Assembly: GCA_026027325.1 (NCBI GenBank)
Contig: JAMSLZ010000007.1
Span: 868,001-932,000 of the forward strand
Length of the DNA: 64,000 nucleotides
Reading direction: 5' to 3'
From: Actinomucor elegans
Lineage: Eukaryota > Mucoromycota > Mucoromycetes > Mucorales > Mucoraceae
The notes under the pieces were generated by a model. It searched no databases and was not told where the DNA came from. It worked only from the letters and a program-made list of their open reading frames with translations. Position 1 is the stretch's first letter. Each line of letters opens with the position of its first letter. The translations under genes were made by a program, and so were the position numbers. Shown here piece by piece: positions 1 to 10,662 of this stretch.

Positions 1-135
1 CGAAAAAACACGTATACTATGATATAGTGCAACCAGCCGGATATTTAAAAAAAATAAAATAAGACTTTTATTACGTTGGGTGACGTATACGGTAACTATT
101 ATAAATCCAAAGCGAAAAGTGGAGCTATTCGATTA

Positions 136-591
136 ATGGGTTCTTTTTTATCTACGAAACAACTTACAGAAGAAGAAATGGTTCAAATTCAACAAATTGT
201 CGAGGAAATTATTAAAGGAAACAAGGTTGCAGTCTTTTCCAAGTCATACTGCCGTAAGTTGTTGTAAAGAAAACGCGCTTCTATGTTACTTATATAAACT
301 ACTAGCTTATTGTAAGAGAGCAAAGGACGCTTTGAAAGCGCTCGGTGTCGAATTCTTCAGTATTGAACTTGATCAAGAAGGTAAATTAGAACATAAAGAC
401 GCGTATATCAGTAGTATTCACCTCTTTAATATAAATACATAGATAATGGCAGCGCTATTCAACAATATCTCCATGAAAAGACTGGCCAACGTACTGTTCC
501 CAATATCTTTATCAATGAAAAACATATCGGTGGTTGTGATGATTTACTTTCTCTCAAGAGCTCCGGTCAACTCCAAAAACTCTTGCAATAA
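136..591 (+). CDS. Dithiol glutaredoxin
   Basis: Glutathione-dependent thiol-disulfide oxidoreductase of the classical CPYC class, 113 residues, the usual length. Three exons (136-253, 306-380, 443-591) join in frame. The first intron splits the proline codon of the active site CPYC. Visible family marks are KVAVFSKSYCPYC, the cis-proline motif TVPNIFI and the glutathione-binding GG-C-DD stretch (IGGCDDLLSLK). The ATG at 136 was chosen because the frame upstream has only a TTG. The protein then starts with a short helix before the thioredoxin fold and no clear targeting peptide, so a cytosolic enzyme is likely (inference). It reduces protein disulfides and protein-glutathione mixed disulfides. 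Identity as a glutaredoxin is secure. The exact start is less so. Confidence 0.9.
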
Positions 592-862
592 GCAATGTAT
601 AGCAAGAATATCGCAATCAATTTTACTGTAAAATAATAAAAAAAAAAAAGACACGCGCTGTAAAAAGCTCTAGTTTCTTTAGTATCATGATGTTTTCTCG
701 GTGCAAACGAACGAACAACAAAATACAAGTCTGTCAAAGAACATTGGCCATGCTTACTTGTATACGTATTCACCAATAGGAATGAATGTTTTTGCTTGCA
801 TAAATATAAATTGTCTGAGAGTTCGCTTGTTTTCTTTCTTTCAGCTTTTTCTAGCACAAGAT

Positions 863-3800
863 ATGCCACAACAACAAGAAGCTCAATCACGAGAAGAGGT
901 TGCTTTCTTAATATCCTCGCCAACCAATATACTCACCGTACAGGATGTCATACTGGACTCGCCTGTTTGGAGAGCCAACGTGTTACATTTAGAAGATCAA
1001 ATTGATCATTTCGAAAAATGGATTGATGGGTTCATTCGTGCACTCAAGAATTATATAGAAGCTACCATTAGTAAAGTACATTTCTAACTGACTGGCTGAC
1101 TGACTGACTGACTGACTGATTTTCTTGGTATCACACAAAATAAGAACATAATACTCAAGCGAGCACACTGTGCAAACGTACTTTCTTCAACGGCTTGGAT
1201 GGCTCATTGATAGGTAATACACGAAGAAAAGAGGCAGTTTTATAGCGCACAAACTAATTTTACCTATAGATGATAAAATAGCAGGCAATGTAGTAACGAA
1301 GTTTGCCACCACTTTACAGTCCACTATTGCGCATAGAATGAAGATGGTATACACATACGAAGTAATATTAGGATACGTATTATTAATCACACGTTTAGGC
1401 ATCTGACTTGGAAGAACTGTTATTGAATCCATTACAAAATCTATTGAAAAATGACTTGAAGAGTCACAAGGTAACTCACAAGAAACACTATAGAACAAGC
1501 ATCTCATCAAGTCAAGCAGGACAGTCGAAAACTGTTTGAAAAAACTCTTGACAAATATGAAACACAACTTGGTCGATACCATGTTCTCAGTAAACAAAAA
1601 GAAGCCAGCGCACTAAGAGAAGACGCCTTTCAAATGTACGAACTACGAAAAACCTACATTAAAACAAGCGCGGATCATTTCTTGAAACTAGTCTCTTTTA
1701 AATCAACCTTGGAGAACATGTTGGTCGCTTGTTTTTCAAGCGCATTGGGTATCCATATAGAAGAGATTGATGAATCTGTCTACGCTTGTAAATCAGCTAG
1801 ATCCAAATTAACAGGCTGGCGCCAATGGCTCGATGAGAACAAAGCTACTACCCATCATCAAATATGCAAAATTAAAAAACGCTGTATTGATTTACAATCT
1901 AGCTATATCGCTCAAACGAAACCGCATCGATCTCTAAAGCGCTACTCGACCCAATCCAACGATCAAATGAGTGCTGTGGTGTCCTCTGTAGCTGAAAGTG
2001 AAGAAGATGGTAGTAGAGACTTTCTTGATGCAAGCAGCCTTGGCATATCTCCAACAAAAAGACATTCAACAAAAGGCAAACAAGGTTACTTGAACTGTCG
2101 GATAATCACTGCTAAATCAACACGACCCGCTTGGGCTCGTCGCTGGTTCTTTTTACAAGATGGGTGGTTTGGTACATGTACAGTAAATAGTGGTAAACTG
2201 CCTCAAAAAGGTTGTATTGTATTGGGTGATCGTTCGCGCATTTCTGAATGTATCTTTCGAGTATGTACTGACATGGATCGTCGCTATTGTTTTGAAGCGA
2301 CGCACCCTACTTGCACTTATTATCTACAGGCGGAAACAGAACAAGAAATGCAGCAGTGGTTATGGGCCTTTGAGTATCAAAAGCAACATGATTCATCATC
2401 TATTACATCTTCTACAGAAAATTCTCCTAGAGCTCTTTTGTCCCCAATGGTCAATACATCAGCCAAAGGCAATAAAATGGTGACCATGTCCACATCTCCT
2501 TTACTCAGTCCTGAAGGCGCTCTGACACCTACTGTTTCTACGACCTCGTCTTCACTCACAAAGCTCATGATACGTGAAGCAGCTAACACTGTCATTGCCG
2601 ATGGATTATTGACAGAAGATCGCAATCCTAGTACTGCGAGTTTATATAAGCAGAATACAAATGTATCCTCAGCCTCGGCCTGGAGTATGCCTTGGTTAAC
2701 CACAAGCATTCATGCATTTTCATCCTCGGATGAAGAACTCTTGAAGCCTTCCAATAGCAGTGACACTAGTTCAGCTAGCAAACTTGGTCAAATCGACCAA
2801 CTGGTGATTTGGCCCACCAAAGTAGAGAGAGATGTGCCAAGACCATCATTATCCAATTACTCTGTAGAGTTGGAATCAAGTCAACGCGAACTAAGAAAGG
2901 TGTTTATGAATGTACCCAAAGATGAAATTGTAATGGAGTCGTTTTTAGCTTCGCTATATCGAGAACCAACCGGTATTGATAACGAAAGTACCGTTACTGA
3001 TGCTGTATCTTATGGATATAGTGGTACCGCTTATATAACTCAATCAAGACTTTGGTTTTACAGCTGTACACTTATGACGTGTGTCAATATGGTAATATAT
3101 TTCAAGTTCTGAAAGATGTAGTTTTATGTTAACAGTATACTTAGGTTATTATACCTTTGGAAAAAATCAATGATATCCGCATCGAGAATTCCTACAAGAT
3201 GCTGATTGAAACAAAACCTGATGATCAACAATCTTTCACTTTTGGTCTATGGCTATCTTCTGCAGATATCATATCCGAAAAGCTCAAGCACGCTGTCAAC
3301 TACGTTACTGGTTCAAGCGAAGATAAAGATAAAACACTACAGCAACTCTTTGATACTATAAGAAACATCACACCTACTAGTAAACTAAACAAGAATAAAA
3401 CACCTACAAATCATATTACCACTACATCCAGTGCGCTTTTTGCATCATTGACGCCTTTAACTGTGCAAGCGCTCCAACAGCCGATTGCTAATCTATCTTC
3501 TTCTACCAGTAACACCATCGATAACACGAATGATGACAGCGATAATAGCCATAATGGTAACAGTACAGCCAATGCTATCATTGCTACTACACATGACACA
3601 TCAGCAGACCCACTGGATCTACTATCATCGGATCAGCAACACCGAGGATCTCCAGCTCAAGGCGCTTTGGAAGCAGTTGCTGCTAAAAATAAGAAGCATT
3701 TTAGTGGTTTATCCTCTTCTTCACCACCACCACCGCCAACGCCAGAGAAACCAAGTACTCCTATACCTCCACAGACACCTACCAAAGGATATCTTAGTAC

Positions 3801-4971
3801 TCCAAACTCAGAACCAGAACCAGAAGATGCATGGCCTAGCCACATACCCCAACCCACTACCGAAGTTCGCTGTAATTGCTCCACACATCCTGATAAACTT
3901 GAATCAGAACTCCTACTGCCTACCAGCGCTCACCATCTCTTTCATATCCTCTTCCGTCAATCACACATTTGGCGCTTACTCAACCGTCAAAAACAATACG
4001 GTGAGCCGAATGTGTCTTCCTGGCAAAGTGATGAGCGTGTATTACGTTACCGTATGCCTGTTTCGAATCCTATGGTGAAAAGCAAAGATACCGAAGTAGT
4101 AGAAACACAACACATTGTGACACAGCGTGATCATCTTTGTTATGTAGTAAAAGTGACCACGAAAACCCCTGATTTACCTTACGCTGATGCTTTTTTGCCT
4201 ACAATTCAGTATTGTATTACTTACATGTCGCCTACCAGCTGCCGTTTAAAGTGCTGGATTGGCGTTGAATGGTTGAAATCAATTTTTGTTAAAGGCGTAG
4301 TGAATCGTGCTGCTATGAAAGGTATGCAGGAAACAATAGCTGGCGTTGTACCTTTAGTGGAACGCACCTTGGAACAGGAAGCACCTACAAATAAGAAAAA
4401 GACGGCTGTTAAAAATCAGCAACAGCAACAGCAACAGCAACAACAACAGCAGGAAAAAAAGCTACTTCAACCTACTACTGCTGTTAAAAAGAGACCTTGG
4501 ATACTACACGCATTGACAATGCTATTGGGTTTAGTTTGCTTATGTTTAACCATGTATCAATCGACACGATTAAAGTCTTGCTCGATCCTGGCTCAAACCC
4601 AGCTCAAGGAGACCTCTACTATGGTATGGCGCGGTGTCTATTTACGCGATGTAGATCAGCAAATCATCGGCAATGCATCGTCTAGTTTTTTGGCCTATGT
4701 CAACCCATCCTTATATGATATGTTTGTAGAAGAGAAATCCGTGTATGCTTGGTCAGACCGTCAGCACCGATGGATGGCTGCTGAATTGGGTTATGCACGC
4801 GAACGTCTTGGTGCTTTACGATATGACTTATTGTGTACGTTTCGTATTCTCAATAAGGTCGAATTGCAGTTGTTGGAAAGCGAATATTGGAATTGGATTT
4901 CTGACAAACGTGGTTCATGTCAAGAGAAGGACTTGTGTGAATCTTTGAGAAAAGAGGAAATTGGTATGTAA
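863..4971 (+). CDS. SIP3: SIP3/LAM-family sterol transfer protein (BAR-PH-GRAM-VASt-TM)
   Basis: Predicted 1270 residues in six exons: 863-1070, 1160-1213, 1270-1346, 1399-1470, 1517-3091 and 3145-4971. The first five short exon pieces build a BAR-like helical domain (about residues 10-230). A PH domain follows (about 326-428, from KQGYLNC to the tryptophan in EMQQWLW), then a low-complexity serine/threonine linker, a GRAM domain (about 593-700), a VASt (StART-like) domain (about 917-1075), a polyglutamine run and one membrane span (about 1113-1135). This order is that of yeast Sip3/Ysp1 (Lam3/Lam1), ER-anchored proteins that move sterol at ER-plasma membrane contacts. That function is known for the family and inferred here. 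The frame around 1471 looks broken until a 46-base intron (1471-1516) is removed, which restores the BAR helix. The start codon is the weakest point of the model. Confidence 0.88.
1084..1120. repeat. CTGA tetranucleotide microsatellite in an intron
   Basis: About eight imperfect copies of CTGA lie inside the first intron of the SIP3-like gene, just after the donor. They have no coding role. Confidence 0.85.
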
Positions 4972-5970
4972 GTAGAATTAAATAAAACAGCTTACTTGTA
5001 GTGCATCTTGTTTGCTTTTCATATTTCATATAGTTTTACATAAAAGTGAACCCAACATTGCATCTGAATTTAAATATATATGTGTATAACTTGAATTTGA
5101 GTTTCTTGGGAAATAATACATACAGAGAAATAAAAAGGAACGTGTGTCATTTACTTGGGCCGTATTCCTTATAGATAGAGCACTATCTTCCATACCAAAA
5201 CTATCATATTCAACAGGACATTTCGTGTGTAATAAACTAGTTTACATACATATATAGTTGAGCTCGGTTCCTTGCAAAAGAACTGTATCGTCATTCGGTT
5301 ACATATGGCTCTTGTTGGTTGATTATTGACAAGCATTTGTATGCTTATCTTGTTACAGTCCAATAAATGTACTATACTAGATAAAATGGCTCATTTTGAA
5401 CTTGTATCGCTTATCAGATGTGAGACTTGCCCGAAACTATTAAACTAGTTTACACAAAATGCATGTAAATCAGATATCTGCCATTACTCAACAACATACA
5501 CCTTGTATTTTAGTAGAGTAATGGTTTTATATAGAAGTATACGCTGAAGCTTGTTTTCAAGGCTACTCGACAGATGCAACACATCTGCCTGATCGGTCAG
5601 AAGATCTAGAGATCTATCATTGTTAACACTACAAAATATATACATTATTTCTTACTATTAAAATTACAAGTTTATCATTGAAATTCAGTTAAATAATAGT
5701 TTTATGCAATGCAGTAGGCCATTCTGAGTATAGATTACTACTGAGATGCGCCATTAGATCGAGATTGATCAAGATCAAAAATGGGACAAATGGATACAAT
5801 TTTAACTAGTATCATTGCTATAACCATACTCTTCATTCATTTTTTCCGACTGCCAATCTAATTTAATCCCCTCTTAAAATTATACTGATTTAACGAAATG
5901 TTTCGGTTGTGCTAAATTAAATATAGAAGGCCTTTCCTTCGCCTTTTCTTTTTTGCCTCATGAACACACC
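4972..5970. other. Intergenic, contains three degenerate repeat copies
   Basis: No convincing gene. It separates the SIP3-like gene from the next plus-strand gene. Degenerate members of a dispersed AT-rich repeat (family A, see findings) can be recognised at about 5388-5440, 5545-5615 and 5715-5785. Confidence 0.6.
5388..5785 (+). repeat. Three degenerate family A repeat copies
   Basis: Copies at about 5388-5440, 5545-5615 and 5715-5785. They share the order: CATTCTGA-like segment, ACTA/TTACT segment, AGATGYRACAT-like core, then GATC-rich tail. The middle copy contains a perfect 6-bp hairpin, CAGATG caaca CATCTG. Confidence 0.55.
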
Positions 5971-7518
5971 ATGACTCGAAGAAAAAGACAGCGAATCGAA
6001 GAGCAAGTTACACTAGAACAAGAGTCATGGTCTAGACCTTTCTCATTAGTTGAAAACCTTGAGGAATCCGTCAAGAGTTTAACCAGTTCCAATGACACTG
6101 TAAAGCTTTATAATTTTAGCAAATGGTCGCGTTGATCATAAAATAACCCCTCACTATTTTTATTTTATTTTATTTTAGTTGAAGAGCACCATTAGTGCGC
6201 TTCGTTCTGTCACACTCGAATTTAATAGACAATGCGAGATTGTTCAATATGATAAAGTAAGGATATCAATGGCAAAAAGAATCAAGTGATAACCAGTATT
6301 ATATAATAGAACTACGAGTTGGTCACGGAAACCGATATCAAAACAGCTCAAACAGAAATATCCAAAGATTTCAATACAGATTTAGAGGTGCTTTTAGCTG
6401 AAGCAGATCTGTTATTACAAACATTAAAGATGGAGGAAGACGATCTCACACTGAAATTGGAAGAACAAGAAGCATGGTTGAAAGAAAAGCGTGCTTCAAA
6501 GACAAAAGCAGCCATCCAGCAACAGCAACAGCAACCTACGAGAGCAAAGCCTGTTTCTGCTGCGCAATCACAAAGATCTTTGATGAAACTAGAGAAGCTC
6601 AAAAAACGGAAACAGCGGTTATTGCAGTTAAATAGTTTAGAAGAAGAAAAAATTATAGAAGAGGTTAAACCTTAATATTGACTAGATCTAGACCAAAAAC
6701 TGATTCTTTTTGTAGACCAAAGAACTCAAGGCACTACATCAAGACAATTTGTATATAGAGAAGCAATTAGAAGTAGCTGCAGCCAATTCAGATCAACATG
6801 GAACTGAAATAGATAGAGGCAACATGAAATTAGTTTTAATGCAAGAGCTATCCGATTTAAAGAGACAAGCAGCGGAAAAGCAGCAAGCGTACGATCAAAA
6901 GAAGCTGGAGTTGGAACAACTAGAAACGTCTAAACCAGAGACTAATGCTGAGCAATCCCAAGAACCTCGTCTGTCTATTACAGGTACAGTACCTGCATCA
7001 GATCAAGTACAGATCACTCATGTGTCTATAGAATCGATTACACAGTATTCCAGTCATTTAGAATTGATAAGACATGTATTGAACAAGCTATTGCAACCTC
7101 ATTTTATCGACACAGTCAATGCTATCACTGTGAAGAACTGCAATACACAATGCAAACGGTATTTGCAAGGCCTACAAAAGGAAATTGAGGGCTATCCACC
7201 ACAACTGGATGATTTTAATCAAGAACATTGGATTACACAGATAAAATCGCTGTGTAAAGCATTGATGCCTGATCATATCCTGGGCAAGACAGCAGGAAGA
7301 GTGTTGGAACTGTTTATAACAAAGACAAAGATACCCATAGAAGAACTTTTCATAGTAAGTGTCTGTAATAGTATGCACCTGTAACTGATTCTAACCCTTC
7401 TACCTAGGAATTCCCACCTACAAAAGAAAAGAGACATCATATAACGCAGGTTACACGTATTCTGTTTGATGCTCATATTATTGAAATAAGTGGAACTGAT
7501 CTTATCATTACTAAATAA
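5971..7518 (+). CDS. Coiled-coil protein of unknown function
   Basis: Not recognised. Five exons (5971-6099, 6179-6256, 6310-6663, 6716-7354, 7408-7518) join in frame to 436 residues. The start is the first in-frame ATG, followed by a basic stretch (TRRKRQR) that could be a nuclear signal. Residues about 70-190 are rich in Glu/Lys/Gln/Leu with heptad-like spacing, and a short polyglutamine run occurs in the same part, so a long coiled coil is likely. The last about 110 residues are a compact helical region with a winged-helix-like ending (IPIEELF, then a short hydrophobic beta-like end). A role as structural or chromosome/spindle component is possible but not shown. The gene converges with the minus-strand gene at 7525, leaving 6 bases between stop codons, so the 3' UTRs must overlap. 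Confidence 0.7.
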
Positions 7519-7524
7519 CATGCT

Positions 7525-8172
7525 TTATTCTTCTTCTAATTCATACGCAACAATCTCCTGCAGTTGTTCTAATAAATTTGCTTTCAATAATTCACCTAGT
7601 TTCACTTGCCAAGCTTGATCTGATAGTTTGCTGTTAAACAATAACTGCTGCAATTCTTTGTATTCCTCTTTACTTAATTGTTCCTGACAATTAATATAAA
7701 ACTGAGGATATGCTTCTTCTGAGATTTTTTCTGGCATATCTCGAATCCTCGCCAAACCAATAAGCGAAACAGGCTCTTCTGTATCTTCTTCACCGAGATA
7801 ACCAACTAACTCTTTGAATTTCTCCAACAGAGAAGGAACACTGTGCAGTGCTTTACTGATACGCTTCATCCATTCAATATCTGGCATCAGAGTACGTTCA
7901 CAATACAGAGTGTTTTCAAAGCGAGGCCATTTGGACCCCAAATGGTTTCGTAAAGCCATAAAATACTGCTTGTTATGCTTAACCAGGTCACGCATTTCAG
8001 TACTACGGTCATAGAGAGCGACGAGCATCGTGTCAGGGACTAATTGAGCATGGATATCAATGATAGGCGATGCAGTACAAGGTGATAACAGCTCTTCTTC
8101 TTCAGGCAAATCAAAAGTCACTGAGCTTTTGCGTTCTTTAGCAGGCATTGTAGTATAAACCATAGTATCCAT
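7525..8172 (-). CDS. Conserved-looking protein of unknown function
   Basis: Intronless frame of 215 residues, not recognised. The N-terminus is short and polar (with EEEE acid run). The middle (about residues 55-130) and the C-terminal part (about 140-215) are two amphipathic helical stretches rich in Leu, Lys and Glu, ending in ELEEE. No signal peptide, membrane span or catalytic motif is visible. Two ATGs lie close together at the start. The outer one, at 8172, follows a T/C-rich tract typical of start regions in this window. Good codon use and absence of stops over 648 bases support a real gene. It faces the coiled-coil gene tail to tail, and its promoter region (8173-8374) is shared with the divergent IFRD gene. 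Confidence 0.72.
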   Translation of the reverse strand: MDTMVYTTMPAKERKSSVTFDLPEEEELLSPCTASPIIDIHAQLVPDTMLVALYDRSTEMRDLVKHNKQYFMALRNHLGSKWPRFENTLYCERTLMPDIEWMKRISKALHSVPSLLEKFKELVGYLGEEDTEEPVSLIGLARIRDMPEKISEEAYPQFYINCQEQLSKEEYKELQQLLFNSKLSDQAWQVKLGELLKANLLEQLQEIVAYELEEE

Positions 8173-8374
8173 TTTATGAAAGAAAGAAAGAAGGGAAGAA
8201 AAAGTGTTTAATATTTAAAGTTTATTGCTTTTCCGTATACTTTTTTTATGAACTAAAAGGGTTCCCAGGGCCAAAGTATAGAATCACTATTATGTCATGT
8301 GATTCGCATGAATGAAACAATATAGCACCATTTATAAAGGAAAATAGATTTCTTTTGTAATTTTTTTTTCCTTT

Positions 8375-10022
8375 ATGTCAAACTTGCGTAAAAAAGTCGC
8401 GAAACAGCAAAGTCGTTTAGCTGCTTTGAATTTATTGGGTACTCCCGCTGGTTCAGAAGCTGAATCAGACGCTGATTCTGATCATTCATCCATTATCGGT
8501 GACGCTGTAATACCTCACTTGGAAGAGTCTACAGTAGAACAAGACTTGAGACGATGTGTAGATGATTTGGGAGAGAAACGCACTAGGTAAAAAAAGCAAA
8601 TCATTGTTATGGATTGAATCATTAAAAGGGTTTGTACTACTACAGCTCAAGACAAGTCGCACTGGCCACGTTAAACAAAATTCTCAGTCATTACTACTGT
8701 GGCTTCTTCTTTGACGCGCATGAAAACGCTCAAGAAGCACTATTACAACTCTTATTGAGGTCGCTTCGAAAGCCTGGCACGCTAGAAGAAGCCGTCTTGG
8801 CTACCAAAGCTATTGCTCTTGTTTTTGTTAATCAAGGAGAAGAAGATCAAGAAGCTCTCTATAATATGGTATTACCTTTTCTAAAAGATGCCATCAAGGA
8901 TACATCTCATGTAGATTTAAAGTGTCAGGTAAAAAAAAAAAAAGCTTTTTTTTTTTGCGAATTCGAAACTTATTATTCACTCAACTTTAGAGTATAGATA
9001 CACTGGCTGCTGTTACATTTACTGCTGCTTCTACAACCAGTACTAAGGGCGGTTTGGATTATTTCTATAAGATTTTGATATCGCAAGGCGAATCCATTCA
9101 ACCAGAAGAAGAGCCCTTGAGTGTTACTGACATACAAAGTATATTAGAATCTACTTTACATGCATATGGATTATTATATGCTTCTGTCTATGGAGAGAAT
9201 AGAGGTAGTAAGGATGAGGCATGGGATGAATGGCAATCGTAAGTCTGGTTAAAAAAATAACTATAATGATAAAACTGAGGAAATATATATATATGTAGGT
9301 CAATGCCTGCTCATTTGGACCTCTTGGAATCAAAATCAAAGGACGTTCGTGTCGCTGCTGGTGAAAATGTTGCATTAATGTATGAATGTTCCCATACATT
9401 CAAGAAAACATCGGCAAGTAGACGCTAGATAGCCATACAACAGTGGTATTAACGCTTCATCTATAGACCATTTCAAGTGATGATGAACAAGAAGTGATAG
9501 ATAATGATATGAGCGAATACGAAGAACTAGATGATCTTATTGATATCCTTCAACGTCTGGCTAGTGAAAGCAGCCGCTATGTTAACAAACAAGACCGAAA
9601 ACATCAAAAGAGTGCCTTCAGAGATATCCTTAAAAGTATTCAAACTGGTGAAAAACCAAAGGAAAAATTGAAGTTAGGCAGACAAAAGTTTATGTTTCGC
9701 GGCTGGAGTAAGCATTGATCAAAATGATACTATCAATCTGTACTAAATATGATACACAGCTCAGATATTAGAGCTACATGCTTTTCGATCCATTTTAGGC
9801 GCTGGGTTAGCCAATCACTTCGACAGCAACGAGCTTGTACAGAGCGTATTTGAACAAGGCATTGAGGGTGCTGAAGAAGAAGAAGAAGAAGAAGGGCTAG
9901 TAATAACAGAAGATAGTGGTTTAGATGATGAACTAGAGAGTGATTCGGGATCGATTCGGTCTGGGAAAAGCGCTAATCGTGCAAAGCATTCCAAAAAATA
10001 TAAGGATGCTTATGATTATTAA
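8375..10022 (+). CDS. IFRD-domain protein (interferon-related developmental regulator family)
   Basis: 453 residues in six exons: 8375-8586, 8646-8928, 8991-9238, 9299-9413, 9467-9707, 9760-10022. The N-terminus is a Ser/Asp/Glu-rich segment. It is followed by an alpha-helical repeat domain (about residues 55-330) with family phrases such as YCGFFFDAHENAQEALL and KDVRVAAGENVALMYE. The IFRD C-terminal region ends in a FRGWTQ-I-LELHAFRSILG match. The tail is acidic and then basic (EEEEEE; KHSKKYKD). Human IFRD2 binds and silences inactive ribosomes, and IFRD1 is a transcription co-regulator. Which applies here is not visible. The intron at 9414-9466 has a GC donor (TCG|GCAAGT), needed for the frame. 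The family call is strong. Confidence 0.9.
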
Positions 10023-10060
10023 ATAAAATGTTTATTAATGTGTAAGGTATACTATAAAGG

Positions 10061-10662
10061 TTATAATGGAATAAAAACAGCTACAAGGACAAAAGCAAAT
10101 ACTGCAAAAGAACTAGAAGGATAAAGACAAGAGCCAAATGAGGAAGAAATGGATTGACTGGAAGAAGGGGCTGCTAAAGTTCCAGTACCCGAAGGAGCTA
10201 CCGAAGCAATAGAAGCAGGGCTGGGTACAACTGATACAGAAGGCGCTGGTAGGGGAGAAGGAGTAGGAACAGCTACACAGATACCTGCTGCAACTCGTGC
10301 TTGTTCATTGGCATCCGTACTGTATTCGGGACAGAGATTAAAACACAGATGAATTAATTTCTAATAGCAAGAACAAAGTCAATTCACTAGTTATGGTGGT
10401 AACTATCAAGCATTACCTGTGCGTTACATTGACAAGCATAATCCACTGGTCCACAACCGTGAAGTAAACTCTCTTCGATCGCTTTACAAGCCTGGAAGCT
10501 ATATTGAACATATTAGCGAAAAAGTTCATCCTTTTGTTATACATTTTACACTTACTTTGCTTCTGCTGCACATCCAATGACTGCTGAAACAGACAAAGCA
10601 CAAAACTGGAGTACAAGGAAAAAGACAGCAATCCAGGTTGTTTGACGCAAAGGCAGATTCAT
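10061..10662 (-). CDS. CFEM-like GPI-anchored cell-surface protein
   Basis: 162 residues in three exons (10556-10662, 10417-10498, 10061-10360). A signal peptide fills residues 1-28. The mature part has eight cysteines spaced as in CFEM domains: C-x8-C-x10-C, then an Asp four residues after the third cysteine (HGCGPVDYACQC), C-x-C, C-x8-C-x3-C and a last cysteine 17 residues on. A Ser/Pro/Ala/Val-rich stalk follows. The protein ends in a hydrophobic tail (FAVFAFVLVAVFIPL), the layout of a GPI-anchored wall or membrane protein. CFEM proteins in other fungi bind haem or act in adhesion; the role here is inferred only from domain type. The 3' end converges with the IFRD gene, 38 bases apart. No frame-wide ORF shows it because the exons are short. 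Confidence 0.82.

Noticed and set aside
1471..1516. Apparent frameshift or 22-23-base intron in the BAR region of the SIP3-like gene
   Set aside because: A 46-base intron with GT..AG borders restores the frame and the BAR helix, so no frameshift is needed.
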